Assembly (NCBI RefSeq): GCF_007197775.1
Contig: NZ_CP041638.1
Span: forward strand, 2,914,001-2,978,000
Origin: Thalassotalea sp. PS06
GTDB lineage: Bacteria > Pseudomonadota > Gammaproteobacteria > Enterobacterales > Alteromonadaceae
Length of the DNA: 64,000 nt
Direction of reading: 5' to 3'
The notes under the pieces are model-generated. The model did no database searches. It was not told the DNA's origin and saw only the letters and a program-made list of their open reading frames with translations. A program made the translations under genes and the position numbers. Of the stretch, positions 17,422 to 26,710 are shown in pieces (within the stretch, counting starts at the first letter, position 1; every line of letters begins with the position of its first letter).

Positions 17422-17901
17422 CTAGTGGATTACCTGACGACTAAAGTGTAAGTGCTTGCTATCTTTCATTAGCTGGTGAAAATTAGCCTTATCAATTTTT
17501 ATCAAGGTCTGATGATCACCCGCCTCAATGTATACATGTTCAAGTTCGTCTAGCACCTGTTCACAAACGGTATTGATGTGGTATGCCGCCCCCACCGCAG
17601 GTATTGCGCCATGTTCACAATCTTCAAACATGGTATAGACTTCCTGCTCTCTGGCTAACCGGTATGTCGCTAACATTTCATCATTTAATGCCGATAAACT
17701 TATCTTGTAGTTAGCAGGAAGTACTGCCAGCAGGTTCCTTCCTTGATGATCTTTAAGCACTACCGCTTTGGCAATGTGCTGCAATGGCACATTCGCTGAA
17801 ATTGCGGTTGAAATCGAACTGCTGCTGTGGGGGTGGACGACACTGTGAAAAGGAATGTCGTGGTCCTGTAAATAGGATTCAAGTGTTGTAGAAATCGTCA
17901 T
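17422..17901 (-). CDS. YbaK/EbsC-family aminoacyl-tRNA deacylase-like protein
   Basis: A 159-residue cytoplasmic protein of the YbaK/ProX superfamily, whose members hydrolyse mischarged aminoacyl-tRNAs. VVLKDHQGRNLLAVLPANYKIS holds the conserved Lys of the editing pocket, and ECEHGAIPAVG-like CEHGAIPAVGAAY matches the G-x-x-x-P loop. The start is ATG 17901, preceded by GGAGGT at good spacing. The frame extends to 17970, but those 23 residues are not family-like. The amino acid specificity cannot be told. Confidence 0.8.
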   Translation of the reverse strand: MTISTTLESYLQDHDIPFHSVVHPHSSSSISTAISANVPLQHIAKAVVLKDHQGRNLLAVLPANYKISLSALNDEMLATYRLAREQEVYTMFEDCEHGAIPAVGAAYHINTVCEQVLDELEHVYIEAGDHQTLIKIDKANFHQLMKDSKHLHFSRQVIH

Positions 17902-18361
17902 AACTGCTACCTCCGAATCAACACTCAGTGTTATAAATACATTGTCATCAGGCAGGTTAAAGCAATACAACCTGGCACCGATGGCAATAGAGAAAATGAG
18001 GCGATTACCATTAGTAAATTATAGTTCATCTGAGCCGCATTTTTGGCTCTAGATTTGATCGATACAGTATGATTATATCAATCAAATCTACGTTGCAAAT
18101 GAACCTCTGCCCTGACTCTGGAATGTGCAAAATTTAAAGGCATTGGTGTTACCACGGCAATTACCTGATCCAGATCAAAGTAAGCACAGAATAAACTTAC
18201 AGGCACAATTGGCTATCGTATTCTAAATTTAAAGAGATAATACCAATCCACATGACTTACTGATCACTCAGCAAATATTCAGAAGGGTTTATTTACAATT
18301 TATTTCACCGAGTACGATTAATATAAAACCCTGAATCGGATAATAAAAATGGAGATTCACT
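17902..18361. repeat. Intergenic region with a diverged dispersed repeat
   Basis: From about 18069 to 18152 the sequence aligns with the element at 29559-29656, sharing AAATGAACCTCTGCCCT and flanking bases, but the terminal repeats are degraded. ATACCAATCC appears again at about 18242. No ORF with a ribosome site is seen until GTG 18362, which has GGAG upstream. Confidence 0.55.
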
Positions 18362-19834
18362 GTGGGCAGAGAAATCACCTCTCAACAGAATGAGCAAAAT
18401 ACGGAACTGTTCAAACGTCGTCTGGTACAGCAGTTACAGCAATTAAAAGAGATCATTAATCAACCCGATTTTGGTCAGGGACCTTTGAGTATTGGCGCTG
18501 AACTGGAGACCAATATCATCGATAAAGCCGGACGAGCGAGTCATTGTAATCAATGGCTTATCGATACCTGCCAGGATCCCAGGCAAACACTGGAGTTAAA
18601 TCGCTATAATCTTGAGTTCAACCTCACCCCGCAACCAGCGAAAAGCATGCCCTTTTCCCTACTTGCTAAAGAAATTAAAGAGTTAATGGAACTCACCAAT
18701 CAGATTGCAGAACAACGCCAGAAACAGTTGGTAAGTATTGGCATTCTGCCGACCCTGACCGATAGCGATCTGAGCGATGAGGCCATATCGGATGTTCAGC
18801 GTTACAAGCTTTTCTCGACGTTATTACTGAAAGACCGAGGCGAGCCGTTCCAATTGAACATCGATGGCAACGACCCATTTAAAATTAGCACTAAGTCGAT
18901 TGCGTTTGAGGGAGCCGGCACGTCCTTTCAACTCCATATCAGAGTGCCAAAAGAGAAATTCTCTAATATATACAACGCAATACAGTTGATTACCGCTCCG
19001 GTACTGGCCTATTGTGGCAACTCACCCTCCCTGCTTGGCCACGAGCTTTGGGATGAAACCCGGATTGCCTTGTTCAAACAGTCGATTGACACCCGAAATG
19101 ATGATAAAGAGTGGAGTCATCCGCCTCGTGTTGTCTATGGCCAGGATTGGAATCGTCATGGGATCTGGGAGTTATTTGCCGCCAATACTTACCTTTACGA
19201 ACCTATTTTTGCTCAGATTTATAACGACACCGACAAATCAAACTCACAATTACCGAAACTCGACGAACTGCAACTACATCAAGGTACCGTATGGAGTTGG
19301 AATCGAGGTATCTATGATCACCATGACAACGGACACTTAAGAATTGAATTAAGAACCTTACCCGCGGGGCCTACCATAGCGGATATGATGGCCAATGCCG
19401 CGGTCATGACCGGACTCGCCTACGGGCTCGCCGATGACATCGAAGATTATTTAGTTAAGCTACCCTTCAAGTACGCCGAATATAACTTCTATCGCGCCGC
19501 TAAACACGGTATGGATGCCAAACTAATCTGGCCGAGCGCGACGGGGTTTGGTTTAACGGAGCAATCGCCAGATGAAATCCTTAAGCAACTGTGGCCGAAA
19601 GTACGCCAGGGATTACAGCACATAGGGGTTGACGATATCGAATCAGCACGGTGGTTATCGATCTTTGAAAAACGCTGGCAGGCTAATACATCGGGTGCCA
19701 GATGGCAGCGACAACGTTTGCACTATCTGAAATCAAAGCTTTCAGGACAACAAGCGCTGCATCAGATGCTCAAGGATTACCTGCATTTTCAACGCCAGGA
19801 TATTCCTGTCAGCGAGTGGCCAGTGGAGTCATGA
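18362..19834 (+). CDS. Glutamate-cysteine ligase-like carboxylate-amine ligase (GCS2 family)
   Basis: A 490-residue ATP-dependent carboxylate-amine ligase. GAELETNIID near the N-terminus is the Mg/ATP-binding acidic motif, and EGAGTSFQLHIRVP and HLRIELRTLPAGPT follow as in GCS2-type glutamate-cysteine ligases. The start is GTG 18362 with GGAG upstream. Its TGA overlaps the ATG of the next gene as ATGA, so the two are translationally coupled. True glutathione synthesis is possible, but the partner hydrolase suggests a different gamma-glutamyl or N-acyl amino acid product. Confidence 0.75.
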   Translation: MGREITSQQNEQNTELFKRRLVQQLQQLKEIINQPDFGQGPLSIGAELETNIIDKAGRASHCNQWLIDTCQDPRQTLELNRYNLEFNLTPQPAKSMPFSLLAKEIKELMELTNQIAEQRQKQLVSIGILPTLTDSDLSDEAISDVQRYKLFSTLLLKDRGEPFQLNIDGNDPFKISTKSIAFEGAGTSFQLHIRVPKEKFSNIYNAIQLITAPVLAYCGNSPSLLGHELWDETRIALFKQSIDTRNDDKEWSHPPRVVYGQDWNRHGIWELFAANTYLYEPIFAQIYNDTDKSNSQLPKLDELQLHQGTVWSWNRGIYDHHDNGHLRIELRTLPAGPTIADMMANAAVMTGLAYGLADDIEDYLVKLPFKYAEYNFYRAAKHGMDAKLIWPSATGFGLTEQSPDEILKQLWPKVRQGLQHIGVDDIESARWLSIFEKRWQANTSGARWQRQRLHYLKSKLSGQQALHQMLKDYLHFQRQDIPVSEWPVES

Positions 19835-20964
19835 TGCCCAACATTGTTGAAGACATGCAGGCCTCGTCAGAATGGGATTTCAAAATCTTTGATGCTACGC
19901 AGTTGTCGCCAGAAGACAGCCTGGCCGCTTTTATTCAAAAGTTTAACAACCAACCTTTCGTGGTCAGGTTTAATTCGCCTTCAAGTCAGGAAAAACCGCT
20001 ACTGTTCACTACCTTATTACACGGCAATGAAACGTCCGGGCTGGAAGCTTTGCGACGTCTTGTGGATAATCCACCAACGCCAATTTGTGATACATACATC
20101 TTGGTGGCATCGGTGAAAGCCGCCTCAACGGCACCCATGTTTTTTCATCGCATGCTGCCCGGGCTACCAGATCTTAATCGCTGTTTTTCGCCAGAAACGC
20201 TCCAGCAAACCCAAGCGGCGTTGTTGTCGCCAGACAACGACAGTACAAGTTCACAAGCGGTTCAGTTACATTTCAGTGAACCGCACTTGCTGGCTTTTCG
20301 AATCTGGCGATTTATCATGCAACTCAAGCCCAGGTGGTTGATTGACCTGCACAATACATCAGGAGCAAGCCCGGCATTTACCGTTGTCCGACACCTCACG
20401 GATAACCATGTACTGCTTTGTCAGCAATTTAGTCCGTATATTATCCGCTCAAACATCAACATGGGGGCAATCTTCGAACTTCCGACCCCTTTTCCCTGCA
20501 TTACCGTAGAGTGCGGTGGCACGGGCGATGAACTGGCAAACCAGACCGCTTTTACCGGTATGCACCGATTGATGATGGCGCCTTTAGCCGATTTGCAAAA
20601 AGACAGTGAACCGGCAATTATCCTTACCGATCCCATTCGCCTGGAAGTAAAAGCCTCGGCAAACATTACCTTGAATTACGGAAATCAAGCGAAAAAAGGA
20701 GCGGATATCACCTTGCTCGAAGATATTGACCGGTTTAACTTTGCGAGTTGGGAGCCCGGTCAGTCGCTGGGCTGGGCTACCGAATCAGGATTTTCGGCAC
20801 TGACCGCTGTTGATGAGCAAGGGCGGGAAAGAATTGATGATATTCTCGAACTTAAAAACAACAGCCTACAATGTAAGACCCGGCTGCATTTGTTTATGAT
20901 CACCAACCGGGTCGACATTGCCTTGTCTGATTGTCTGCTCTATGCAGTTATCTTGAGAGCTTAA
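19831..20964 (+). CDS. Succinylglutamate desuccinylase/aspartoacylase-family zinc hydrolase
   Basis: A 377-residue M14-like zinc hydrolase. HGNETSG supplies the His and Glu zinc ligands, LIDLHNTSG the second His, and VECGGTGDE the catalytic Glu region. The start is ATG 19831, overlapping the previous stop (ATGA) with GGAG upstream. The open frame extends back to 19702 but only inside the preceding gene. The family removes acyl groups from amino acids (AstE, aspartoacylase). Coupling with a carboxylate-amine ligase suggests the two make and break, or mature, the same amide. The substrate is unknown. Confidence 0.8.
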   Translation: MMPNIVEDMQASSEWDFKIFDATQLSPEDSLAAFIQKFNNQPFVVRFNSPSSQEKPLLFTTLLHGNETSGLEALRRLVDNPPTPICDTYILVASVKAASTAPMFFHRMLPGLPDLNRCFSPETLQQTQAALLSPDNDSTSSQAVQLHFSEPHLLAFRIWRFIMQLKPRWLIDLHNTSGASPAFTVVRHLTDNHVLLCQQFSPYIIRSNINMGAIFELPTPFPCITVECGGTGDELANQTAFTGMHRLMMAPLADLQKDSEPAIILTDPIRLEVKASANITLNYGNQAKKGADITLLEDIDRFNFASWEPGQSLGWATESGFSALTAVDEQGRERIDDILELKNNSLQCKTRLHLFMITNRVDIALSDCLLYAVILRA

Positions 20965-21254
20965 CCGGCCTTCTTCATCCAGGCACTACACCAACCATTG
21001 TTGTTGACCAGCTTATTCGGGAACAGCGCACATGGTTTCCACTCTGGATCGTCACCAGCCTGGATGTGAGTGCAGTTAGCACAATTTTTGTCGGCCATTT
21101 CTGATTTGTGCACGTATTTAAGCGCTTTTGCGGTGGGGTCTTCCGGGTCCAGTTTTTCCGCGGCGTAACTTTTCAGCGAAATACCACCCAGCGTGACGCC
21201 AATCACAGACGCAGAAGACAGTTTTAAAAATGAACGACGATTAAACTTCGACAT
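20961..21254 (-). CDS. High-potential iron-sulfur protein (HiPIP), Tat-exported
   Basis: A 97-residue periplasmic electron carrier binding one 4Fe-4S cluster. The twin-arginine signal NRRSFLKLSSAS is at the N-terminus. The four cysteines are in NCANC, WKPC and GWCSAW, with the spacing of HiPIPs. The start is ATG 21254, with AAGGA upstream; the frame to 21305 adds residues before the Tat motif without a ribosome site. HiPIPs deliver electrons to respiratory or photosynthetic enzymes. No partner is adjacent. Its stop overlaps the end of the convergent hydrolase gene by a few bases. Confidence 0.9.
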   Translation of the reverse strand: MSKFNRRSFLKLSSASVIGVTLGGISLKSYAAEKLDPEDPTAKALKYVHKSEMADKNCANCTHIQAGDDPEWKPCALFPNKLVNNNGWCSAWMKKAG

Positions 21255-21633
21255 AATTTCGTCCTTACCTAGATATTTAACAAATTGTAAAAAGGTGCTC
21301 ACCACCTCAATTAATACCGATTCCGATAACTCAGGGATCAGTCTGAGCCAGTATTTACCCTTTCGTCATTCTCCACGTTACGTTTCGACATAATCAGTAA
21401 CCGATTAATGACAACAGGCATTTAAAAGTCGCGACGGCTTGTATAGAATCTCCGACGGACGTTCAGGCTTGCTCACAAAACTATCAGAATCGATATAACA
21501 TCAATTCCGCTAAGTGTTTTCCCACCCAGTGGAATTGCTATAAGTGTAGACCTGGATTTCAACTAAACTTATATCTGCATATGGATTATTGCGAATTAAC
21601 AGAAATAACATAGGTCGAATTTTGTGGTGAACT
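21255..21633. other. Divergent intergenic region, HiPIP / idi
   Basis: A 379-base gap between divergent genes. I see no ORF with a ribosome site, no strong hairpin and no repeat. It presumably holds both promoters. Confidence 0.3.
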
Positions 21634-22188
21634 ATGCAATCCAATAATCAAGAGAATGTGGTTTTGTGTGATCAACGGGGTCGTCCCTCGGGCGTCAAAG
21701 AGAAACTCGCAGCTCATCTCGATGGCGATCTGCATATCGCCTTCTCGGTCATGGTCGTAAGATATAGCGTTCAGGGGCCAGAATACTTTTTACAACAACG
21801 TGCTGAACACAAGTATCACAGCGGTGGTTTGTGGAGCAATACCGTATGTTCTCATCCACGCAAAGGCGAATTGATTGCCGCCGCTGCGCTCAGACGAATG
21901 GGCGAAGAACTGGGGTGTTTCGAGCCGTTGCGATTTAAATCGCTGGGACACATTGTCTATCGAGCCGAATTAGGTAATGGCCTAATCGAACACGAATTTG
22001 ATCACATTTTGCTAGCCGAAGGTCCGCTTCTCGATGTGCTTCCGAACCCAGATGAAGTCAGCGCTTGTCGCTGGTGGCAGGAGGCAGAAATCGAACAGGC
22101 TTTAGCAACCTCACCTGAGCGCTTCACCGCCTGGTTTTCCAAGGTCTTTAACAAAGCCCGGGAAAACCTGGTCGAAAGTGTGGAATAA
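21634..22188 (+). CDS. idi: Isopentenyl-diphosphate delta-isomerase, type I
   Basis: A 184-residue Nudix-fold isomerase that interconverts isopentenyl and dimethylallyl diphosphate in isoprenoid synthesis. The catalytic Cys is in NTVCSHP, and GELIAAAALRRMGEELG gives the Nudix-type helix. The metal-binding His and Glu residues are in AEHKYHSGG and LIEHEFDHILLAEG. The length matches bacterial type I enzymes. No carotenoid genes are adjacent. It converges with the alpha/beta hydrolase. Confidence 0.93.
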   Translation: MQSNNQENVVLCDQRGRPSGVKEKLAAHLDGDLHIAFSVMVVRYSVQGPEYFLQQRAEHKYHSGGLWSNTVCSHPRKGELIAAAALRRMGEELGCFEPLRFKSLGHIVYRAELGNGLIEHEFDHILLAEGPLLDVLPNPDEVSACRWWQEAEIEQALATSPERFTAWFSKVFNKARENLVESVE

Positions 22189-22197
22189 AAACAGGGA

Positions 22198-23022
22198 TCA
22201 GCGATCTTCAGGTTTTTCGTTCGGCGACACTTGCTGTTGAATAAATTCTATCGAGTGGCGATTAAACGCATTGGCTTGATCAACATTACAGACGTGACCA
22301 CTGTCGGCGATTTCCGTTAACATCGCGCTCGGTTGATGGGCCGCAGAATCTCGTACCGGGCCGAGAAACATATGGTCTTCGGATCCCATCAGATATAGTA
22401 ATGGGGTTTTCGTGGCATTATCACGATAAAACTTCATCAACGGATTAACATCTCCCGCTAATTTAAACCACTGCTTAAATTCTTTCTGACATAACTTTTT
22501 CGCGTCGCGAATAAACATATTGCGCGACAGACTCTGGGATTTCTTTGGCATTAACACAAAGGCAAACAATCGATACAGCCACATGTATGGCATGATGTGC
22601 TTGAACATATCACCGAGTTTTACCAAAAACGCCGAGCGGAAATTGAAACGGGTTACGGCACCACCAAGCACCATAGATTTGACCCTTTCCGGCGCCAGTT
22701 CTTCGATATTCTTAATTAGGATTGTCCCTAGCGAAATACCGACAAAATGCGCTTTTGCAATAGATAAGTGATCCAACACATTGAGAATATCCTTGCTAAC
22801 ATTTTGAAACGTATAGCGTCCCGGAAGAAAGCCTTTTTTCGCCAATGGCGCAGAACCACCATGACCGCGAAGGTCCAGTAGTAAAAGATTAAAGTGTTTG
22901 CGAAACGCCTTTAGCTGACGAAACCAAATGGTCGAACTGCCACCAGCACCATGGACAAACACCACCCATTCCTTACTTGAAGGATGTGTATAGGTTTTGT
23001 GGAATAATAGAGAATCAGGCAT
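22198..23022 (-). CDS. Alpha/beta hydrolase
   Basis: A 274-residue cytoplasmic serine hydrolase. The oxyanion motif HGAGGSS is near residue 24. The nucleophile elbow GISLGT gives the Ser, LMGSEDHMF the likely acid region, and ADSGHVCNVD the catalytic His. A cap region with Trp/Phe-rich helices sits between. The substrate is unknown. Confidence 0.82.
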   Translation of the reverse strand: MPDSLLFHKTYTHPSSKEWVVFVHGAGGSSTIWFRQLKAFRKHFNLLLLDLRGHGGSAPLAKKGFLPGRYTFQNVSKDILNVLDHLSIAKAHFVGISLGTILIKNIEELAPERVKSMVLGGAVTRFNFRSAFLVKLGDMFKHIMPYMWLYRLFAFVLMPKKSQSLSRNMFIRDAKKLCQKEFKQWFKLAGDVNPLMKFYRDNATKTPLLYLMGSEDHMFLGPVRDSAAHQPSAMLTEIADSGHVCNVDQANAFNRHSIEFIQQQVSPNEKPEDR

Positions 23023-23261
23023 TTAAACTGCTTTGCCATTTGATTTAAAAGACCAAGACATATTATTCGTTGGCTAATAAAAAATTACAACATAAAAAAG
23101 CGGTAGATTTTTTCACCACCAACACTCTTTAAGACCTTTCAAATAAGTGCTTACTCACTAACAAAATTGTTCAGATTTTCTTCGTCGAATAGGACTTGTT
23201 TTCCAGTATATTTGAGGAATAGTATATAGTCCGAATAATAAAAACTAATAAAGGAATAAAA

Positions 23262-25175
23262 ATGAAGAAGTTATTGTATCTACTACCCCTTCTATGCTTT
23301 TTAAGCGCATGCAGCGGTGGAGGTGGTGGTGATATCGATACCGGAGGAGGAGGTGTTCAACCACCACCAAATTCAGCGCCAACGCTAACTGGAACACTTT
23401 CTTTTGAAGCCAAAGCTCAGACACAAACTGATACTGTATATACCCTAGTCGATGCAGATGGTGACAGTATTAGTGCAGAGCTTGTCAATGCTCCCGATTG
23501 GTTAACCTCATCGGTGAACGGAGACCAGCTTACATTAACTGCTCAACCAGGATTCTTTGATATTTCAAATTACACGTTTGAAGTCAAATTAAGTGATGGT
23601 GAAGATACAACCAGCTATGAATTCGGAGTCTCTGTTATTGATAATCCGGAACAATGGGGAAATATTACTCCAAGCTCAGACCTACTTGCTGGTGTATGGA
23701 AGCTTGAAAACAGCGAAGATGGTTTTCACTTTTTAGAGAATGACACTGGCGTATATGCCATTAACGGTGAGTTAAACCCGTTTTCATGGAACGATGTAGA
23801 AGGATTGAAACTTAACGTTATGCCGGTTGGCTGCACTGTGGAGTGCGCCGCAATTAATGAGCTATCCATTGTTATCATTGCTGAGCAGGATAATCGTTTA
23901 AGGCTCGCCATTACCGAAGGTTCAGACACCAGCATTGTCACGGTGGAAAAAATGACTGAGTCAGGCTCGCTTGCAGATACCTACCTCGACACTAGTGCGA
24001 GTTATTCTGGTGCGCTTTCGGTGATTGATAAAGAAACCAGCATCGCCAAATTAATGATCAAATCGGCCGTGCGGAATAAACTAGGAAATAATACGCATCT
24101 GAATTCTCGCACGGGGCCTATCATCGGAGAGTATGAACAAATGGGAGATAAATTTGTTATCAACTCTTTTGAAAATTCTGCATTCGCAACCCTGGACGGA
24201 AGATTTAACGAGCGTTCGAACAGTATGCAATCGCATTATGTCAATATTGATCTGGTAGCAACTCAAATAAAGATAACGCCTAGCTTCTACAATCATGCCG
24301 TGTACGAGATCACCTACGGATACCAGTTAGCTACAGACATCGCTCCGCTGACACCATCCGATCTTATCGATTATGAAAACGTGACGCTGGAAGAGACGCT
24401 ACAGCAACGTATTCAAAGTCAATCCTTAGTGATTGCTCTAGAGCCCGCCGCAACCCCGGTGATTACTGCCGGAAAGTCTTACCTTGGAGCCCCGATAGTA
24501 TATGACGATGCAAGCATTTTACCATCACTAGGAATTACGTTCGGTGGTAATACCTATCAATTCGTAACCAGCACCGAAGGGGCGGTGGTCGTTGAGGATT
24601 TTGATACCAAACAACCACTCGAAGAAAACTTTTCCTGGTTATACATTGATAATTCACTGGCTCTTACTGTTGATGGTAAAGTGAGCGAACACAGATTTTA
24701 CACTTTTCCCGATGGAACACCAGGGATGAGCCAGGAACGTCCGGTAGAAAACAAAGCGAATTGGCATTATTTGTATCGTTTTGAAGAGCTGGTTTATCAA
24801 CCTGTTAGTGAAGAGGACTACTGGGGTACTTTTGAAGATACTTTTGTCGACTTTTTTGCTGAAAAGCAAGTAGACAAATTAACATTCAATGCCGATATGA
24901 GCGGCTTCTATGTCCGCGATATTTTAAGTCACCGCGAGGAAGATGGAAGTCTGTCATTTATGTACAAAAGTGGTTGTGGAGAGCTTGAGAATTTTTCTGA
25001 GTGTTTACAGCGCTTAAAAGACAATAACGATTACTACCTTTTCCGTAACCTCAAGCTGAATAAAATTGAAGGCGATAAATACCATTTTATGTATCGATTG
25101 ATTGCTGATGGTCCAGATGAGAACTATGGCTATAACTTTCAATCCCGCCGGATTTATCGAAAATTGAGTAATTAA
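23262..25175 (+). CDS. Large lipoprotein with N-terminal Ig/cadherin-like domain
   Basis: A 637-residue lipoprotein: the lipobox LSAC is followed by a Gly-rich linker (SGGGGG, GGGG). A putative Ig-type domain (about 40-125) has the DADGDSISAEL motif and LTLTAQPGFFDISNYTFEVKLSDGED of surface adhesion-like repeats. The remaining 500 residues are beta-rich and not recognised. ATG 23262 is preceded by AAGGAAT. The gene ends in a strong terminator at 25186-25216. A surface-exposed role is inference. Confidence 0.75.
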   Translation: MKKLLYLLPLLCFLSACSGGGGGDIDTGGGGVQPPPNSAPTLTGTLSFEAKAQTQTDTVYTLVDADGDSISAELVNAPDWLTSSVNGDQLTLTAQPGFFDISNYTFEVKLSDGEDTTSYEFGVSVIDNPEQWGNITPSSDLLAGVWKLENSEDGFHFLENDTGVYAINGELNPFSWNDVEGLKLNVMPVGCTVECAAINELSIVIIAEQDNRLRLAITEGSDTSIVTVEKMTESGSLADTYLDTSASYSGALSVIDKETSIAKLMIKSAVRNKLGNNTHLNSRTGPIIGEYEQMGDKFVINSFENSAFATLDGRFNERSNSMQSHYVNIDLVATQIKITPSFYNHAVYEITYGYQLATDIAPLTPSDLIDYENVTLEETLQQRIQSQSLVIALEPAATPVITAGKSYLGAPIVYDDASILPSLGITFGGNTYQFVTSTEGAVVVEDFDTKQPLEENFSWLYIDNSLALTVDGKVSEHRFYTFPDGTPGMSQERPVENKANWHYLYRFEELVYQPVSEEDYWGTFEDTFVDFFAEKQVDKLTFNADMSGFYVRDILSHREEDGSLSFMYKSGCGELENFSECLQRLKDNNDYYLFRNLKLNKIEGDKYHFMYRLIADGPDENYGYNFQSRRIYRKLSN

Positions 25176-25185
25176 TAACTCTCGT

Positions 25186-25216
25186 AAAAATGCAGCCAAA
25201 AGGCTGCATTTTTTTT
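25186..25216 (+). terminator. Rho-independent terminator
   Basis: AAAAATGCAGCC and GGCTGCATTTTT pair around an AAAA loop and run into eight Ts, just after the lipoprotein stop. Confidence 0.93.
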
Positions 25217-25256
25217 GAACTATACTTTTTACAAATTCATCTTCGGAGTTACCCTC

Positions 25257-25883
25257 ATGTCGGATTCCCGCAATTGGTCGTTGAAAATGCACAATATTGA
25301 AAGCTGCAGCTGCAGCCATGGATGTGGGTGTCAGTTTGGCGGTTTTCCAACGAGCGAGAATGGTGGCTGCCAGGCCATCATTGGTTATGAAGTTATCGAA
25401 GGGCATCTGGATGGGTTAGATCTTGCCGGACTGAAAATGGTGCTAGTTGCGTCATGGCCCAAAGCTATGCATGAGGGCAATGGAGATGGTGCCCTGTTTA
25501 TCGATAAATCCGCAAGCGCCGAACAGGTTGCAGCCTTAGCTACTATTATGTCAGGGCAACATGGCGGCATGCCGGTTGAAGCCATCGCCACACTGTTTAG
25601 TGCATTCGACGGCCCAATCATGGCAGACATCGATATTCGCGTTGATGAGTTCAACTCCTTTGTTGCCATTGATGGCATTCTTGAAACCGAGCAGACACCG
25701 CATGTGAATCCTGTAACGGGAGATGAAAACCGAGTTCATATTACTTATCCGGGTGGTGGTTTTCTCTGGAATGATGGTAAAGTGGGTCGCACCAAGGTTT
25801 TAAAAGTAAATCATGGACCTATCGCATTTAATTTTGCCGATACGTTCGCGGCTAACGCCATCGTCGAATGGCCGAATGGTTAG
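25257..25883 (+). CDS. DUF1326 domain-containing protein
   Basis: A 208-residue protein. The N-terminus has SCSCSHGCGCQFGGFPT, a dense Cys/His cluster typical of DUF1326 and suggestive of metal binding. The start is ATG 25257, which has CGGAG upstream; an in-frame upstream extension to 25215 overlaps the terminator and is unlikely. The DUF2182 membrane protein follows 87 bases later, the usual partner of DUF1326. The pair has no established function that I know of. Confidence 0.85.
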   Translation: MSDSRNWSLKMHNIESCSCSHGCGCQFGGFPTSENGGCQAIIGYEVIEGHLDGLDLAGLKMVLVASWPKAMHEGNGDGALFIDKSASAEQVAALATIMSGQHGGMPVEAIATLFSAFDGPIMADIDIRVDEFNSFVAIDGILETEQTPHVNPVTGDENRVHITYPGGGFLWNDGKVGRTKVLKVNHGPIAFNFADTFAANAIVEWPNG

Positions 25884-25970
25884 TCATAATCAAACTGAAA
25901 ACGTTATAAACTGAAAATAATAACAACACCCAGGTTTCAAGCTGCATCCTGGCTGGTAGGAATAAAGACT

Positions 25971-26693
25971 ATGTCAATTAACCTGCACCGGCTGTTTGTC
26001 ATCACCACTCTGGTATTTGTTATATACCTTTGCTGGCACTACATGCTGTTCGGCATGACCATGAATATGGATCCCGTCGCCACCTGGCAAAGTAGTGATA
26101 TTTTTCTGTTATTCCTGATGTGGGCGATTATGATGGCGGGAATGATGCTGCCTTCAGCGATGCCGGTCATTCTCCTTATCGATAAAGTTAATCAAAAGCG
26201 GCAAAGTAATCATCAAACCTATACACCAACGCTGTTTTTCGCACTCGGCTATTTGCTAGCCTGGACCGTTTACTCCGTATTAGTGACCTTCTTGCAATAC
26301 TGGCTGCACCATCAGGCGTTGTTAACGCCGATGATGGATAGCGCCAATGCCTATTTCAGCGCAGCAATTCTCATCGTCGCCGGAGCCTATCAATTTAGTC
26401 CGTGGAAACAGCAATGTCTGAAATACTGTCGTTCGCCAATGACCATCATCAGCAAAGGCTGGGAACAAGGCATTAAGGGTGGTCTGAAATTAGGATTCGT
26501 CCATGGTAGCTACTGCGTTGGCTGTTGCTGGTTTTTAATGGCAATTTTGTTCGTTACTGGCGTAATGAACCTGCAGTGGATATTGATTCTGGCCCTGTTG
26601 GTACTGATTGAAAAAGTCGCGCCAAAAGGCGCACAATTTAGCAAAGTTATTGGTGTGTTATTGATAGCTTACGGCATCAGCTATTTACTCTAA
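25971..26693 (+). CDS. DUF2182 integral membrane protein
   Basis: A 240-residue inner-membrane protein with about six hydrophobic segments. The Met-rich motif LLFLMWAIMMAGMMLPSA and the Cys/Gly-rich VHGSYCVGCCWFLMA, both typical of DUF2182, could bind a soft metal within the membrane. It pairs with the Cys-rich DUF1326 gene upstream. A metal-handling or membrane redox role for the pair is inference. Confidence 0.85.
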   Translation: MSINLHRLFVITTLVFVIYLCWHYMLFGMTMNMDPVATWQSSDIFLLFLMWAIMMAGMMLPSAMPVILLIDKVNQKRQSNHQTYTPTLFFALGYLLAWTVYSVLVTFLQYWLHHQALLTPMMDSANAYFSAAILIVAGAYQFSPWKQQCLKYCRSPMTIISKGWEQGIKGGLKLGFVHGSYCVGCCWFLMAILFVTGVMNLQWILILALLVLIEKVAPKGAQFSKVIGVLLIAYGISYLL

Positions 26694-26710
26694 TATCGAA
26701 ATATCAGTAA

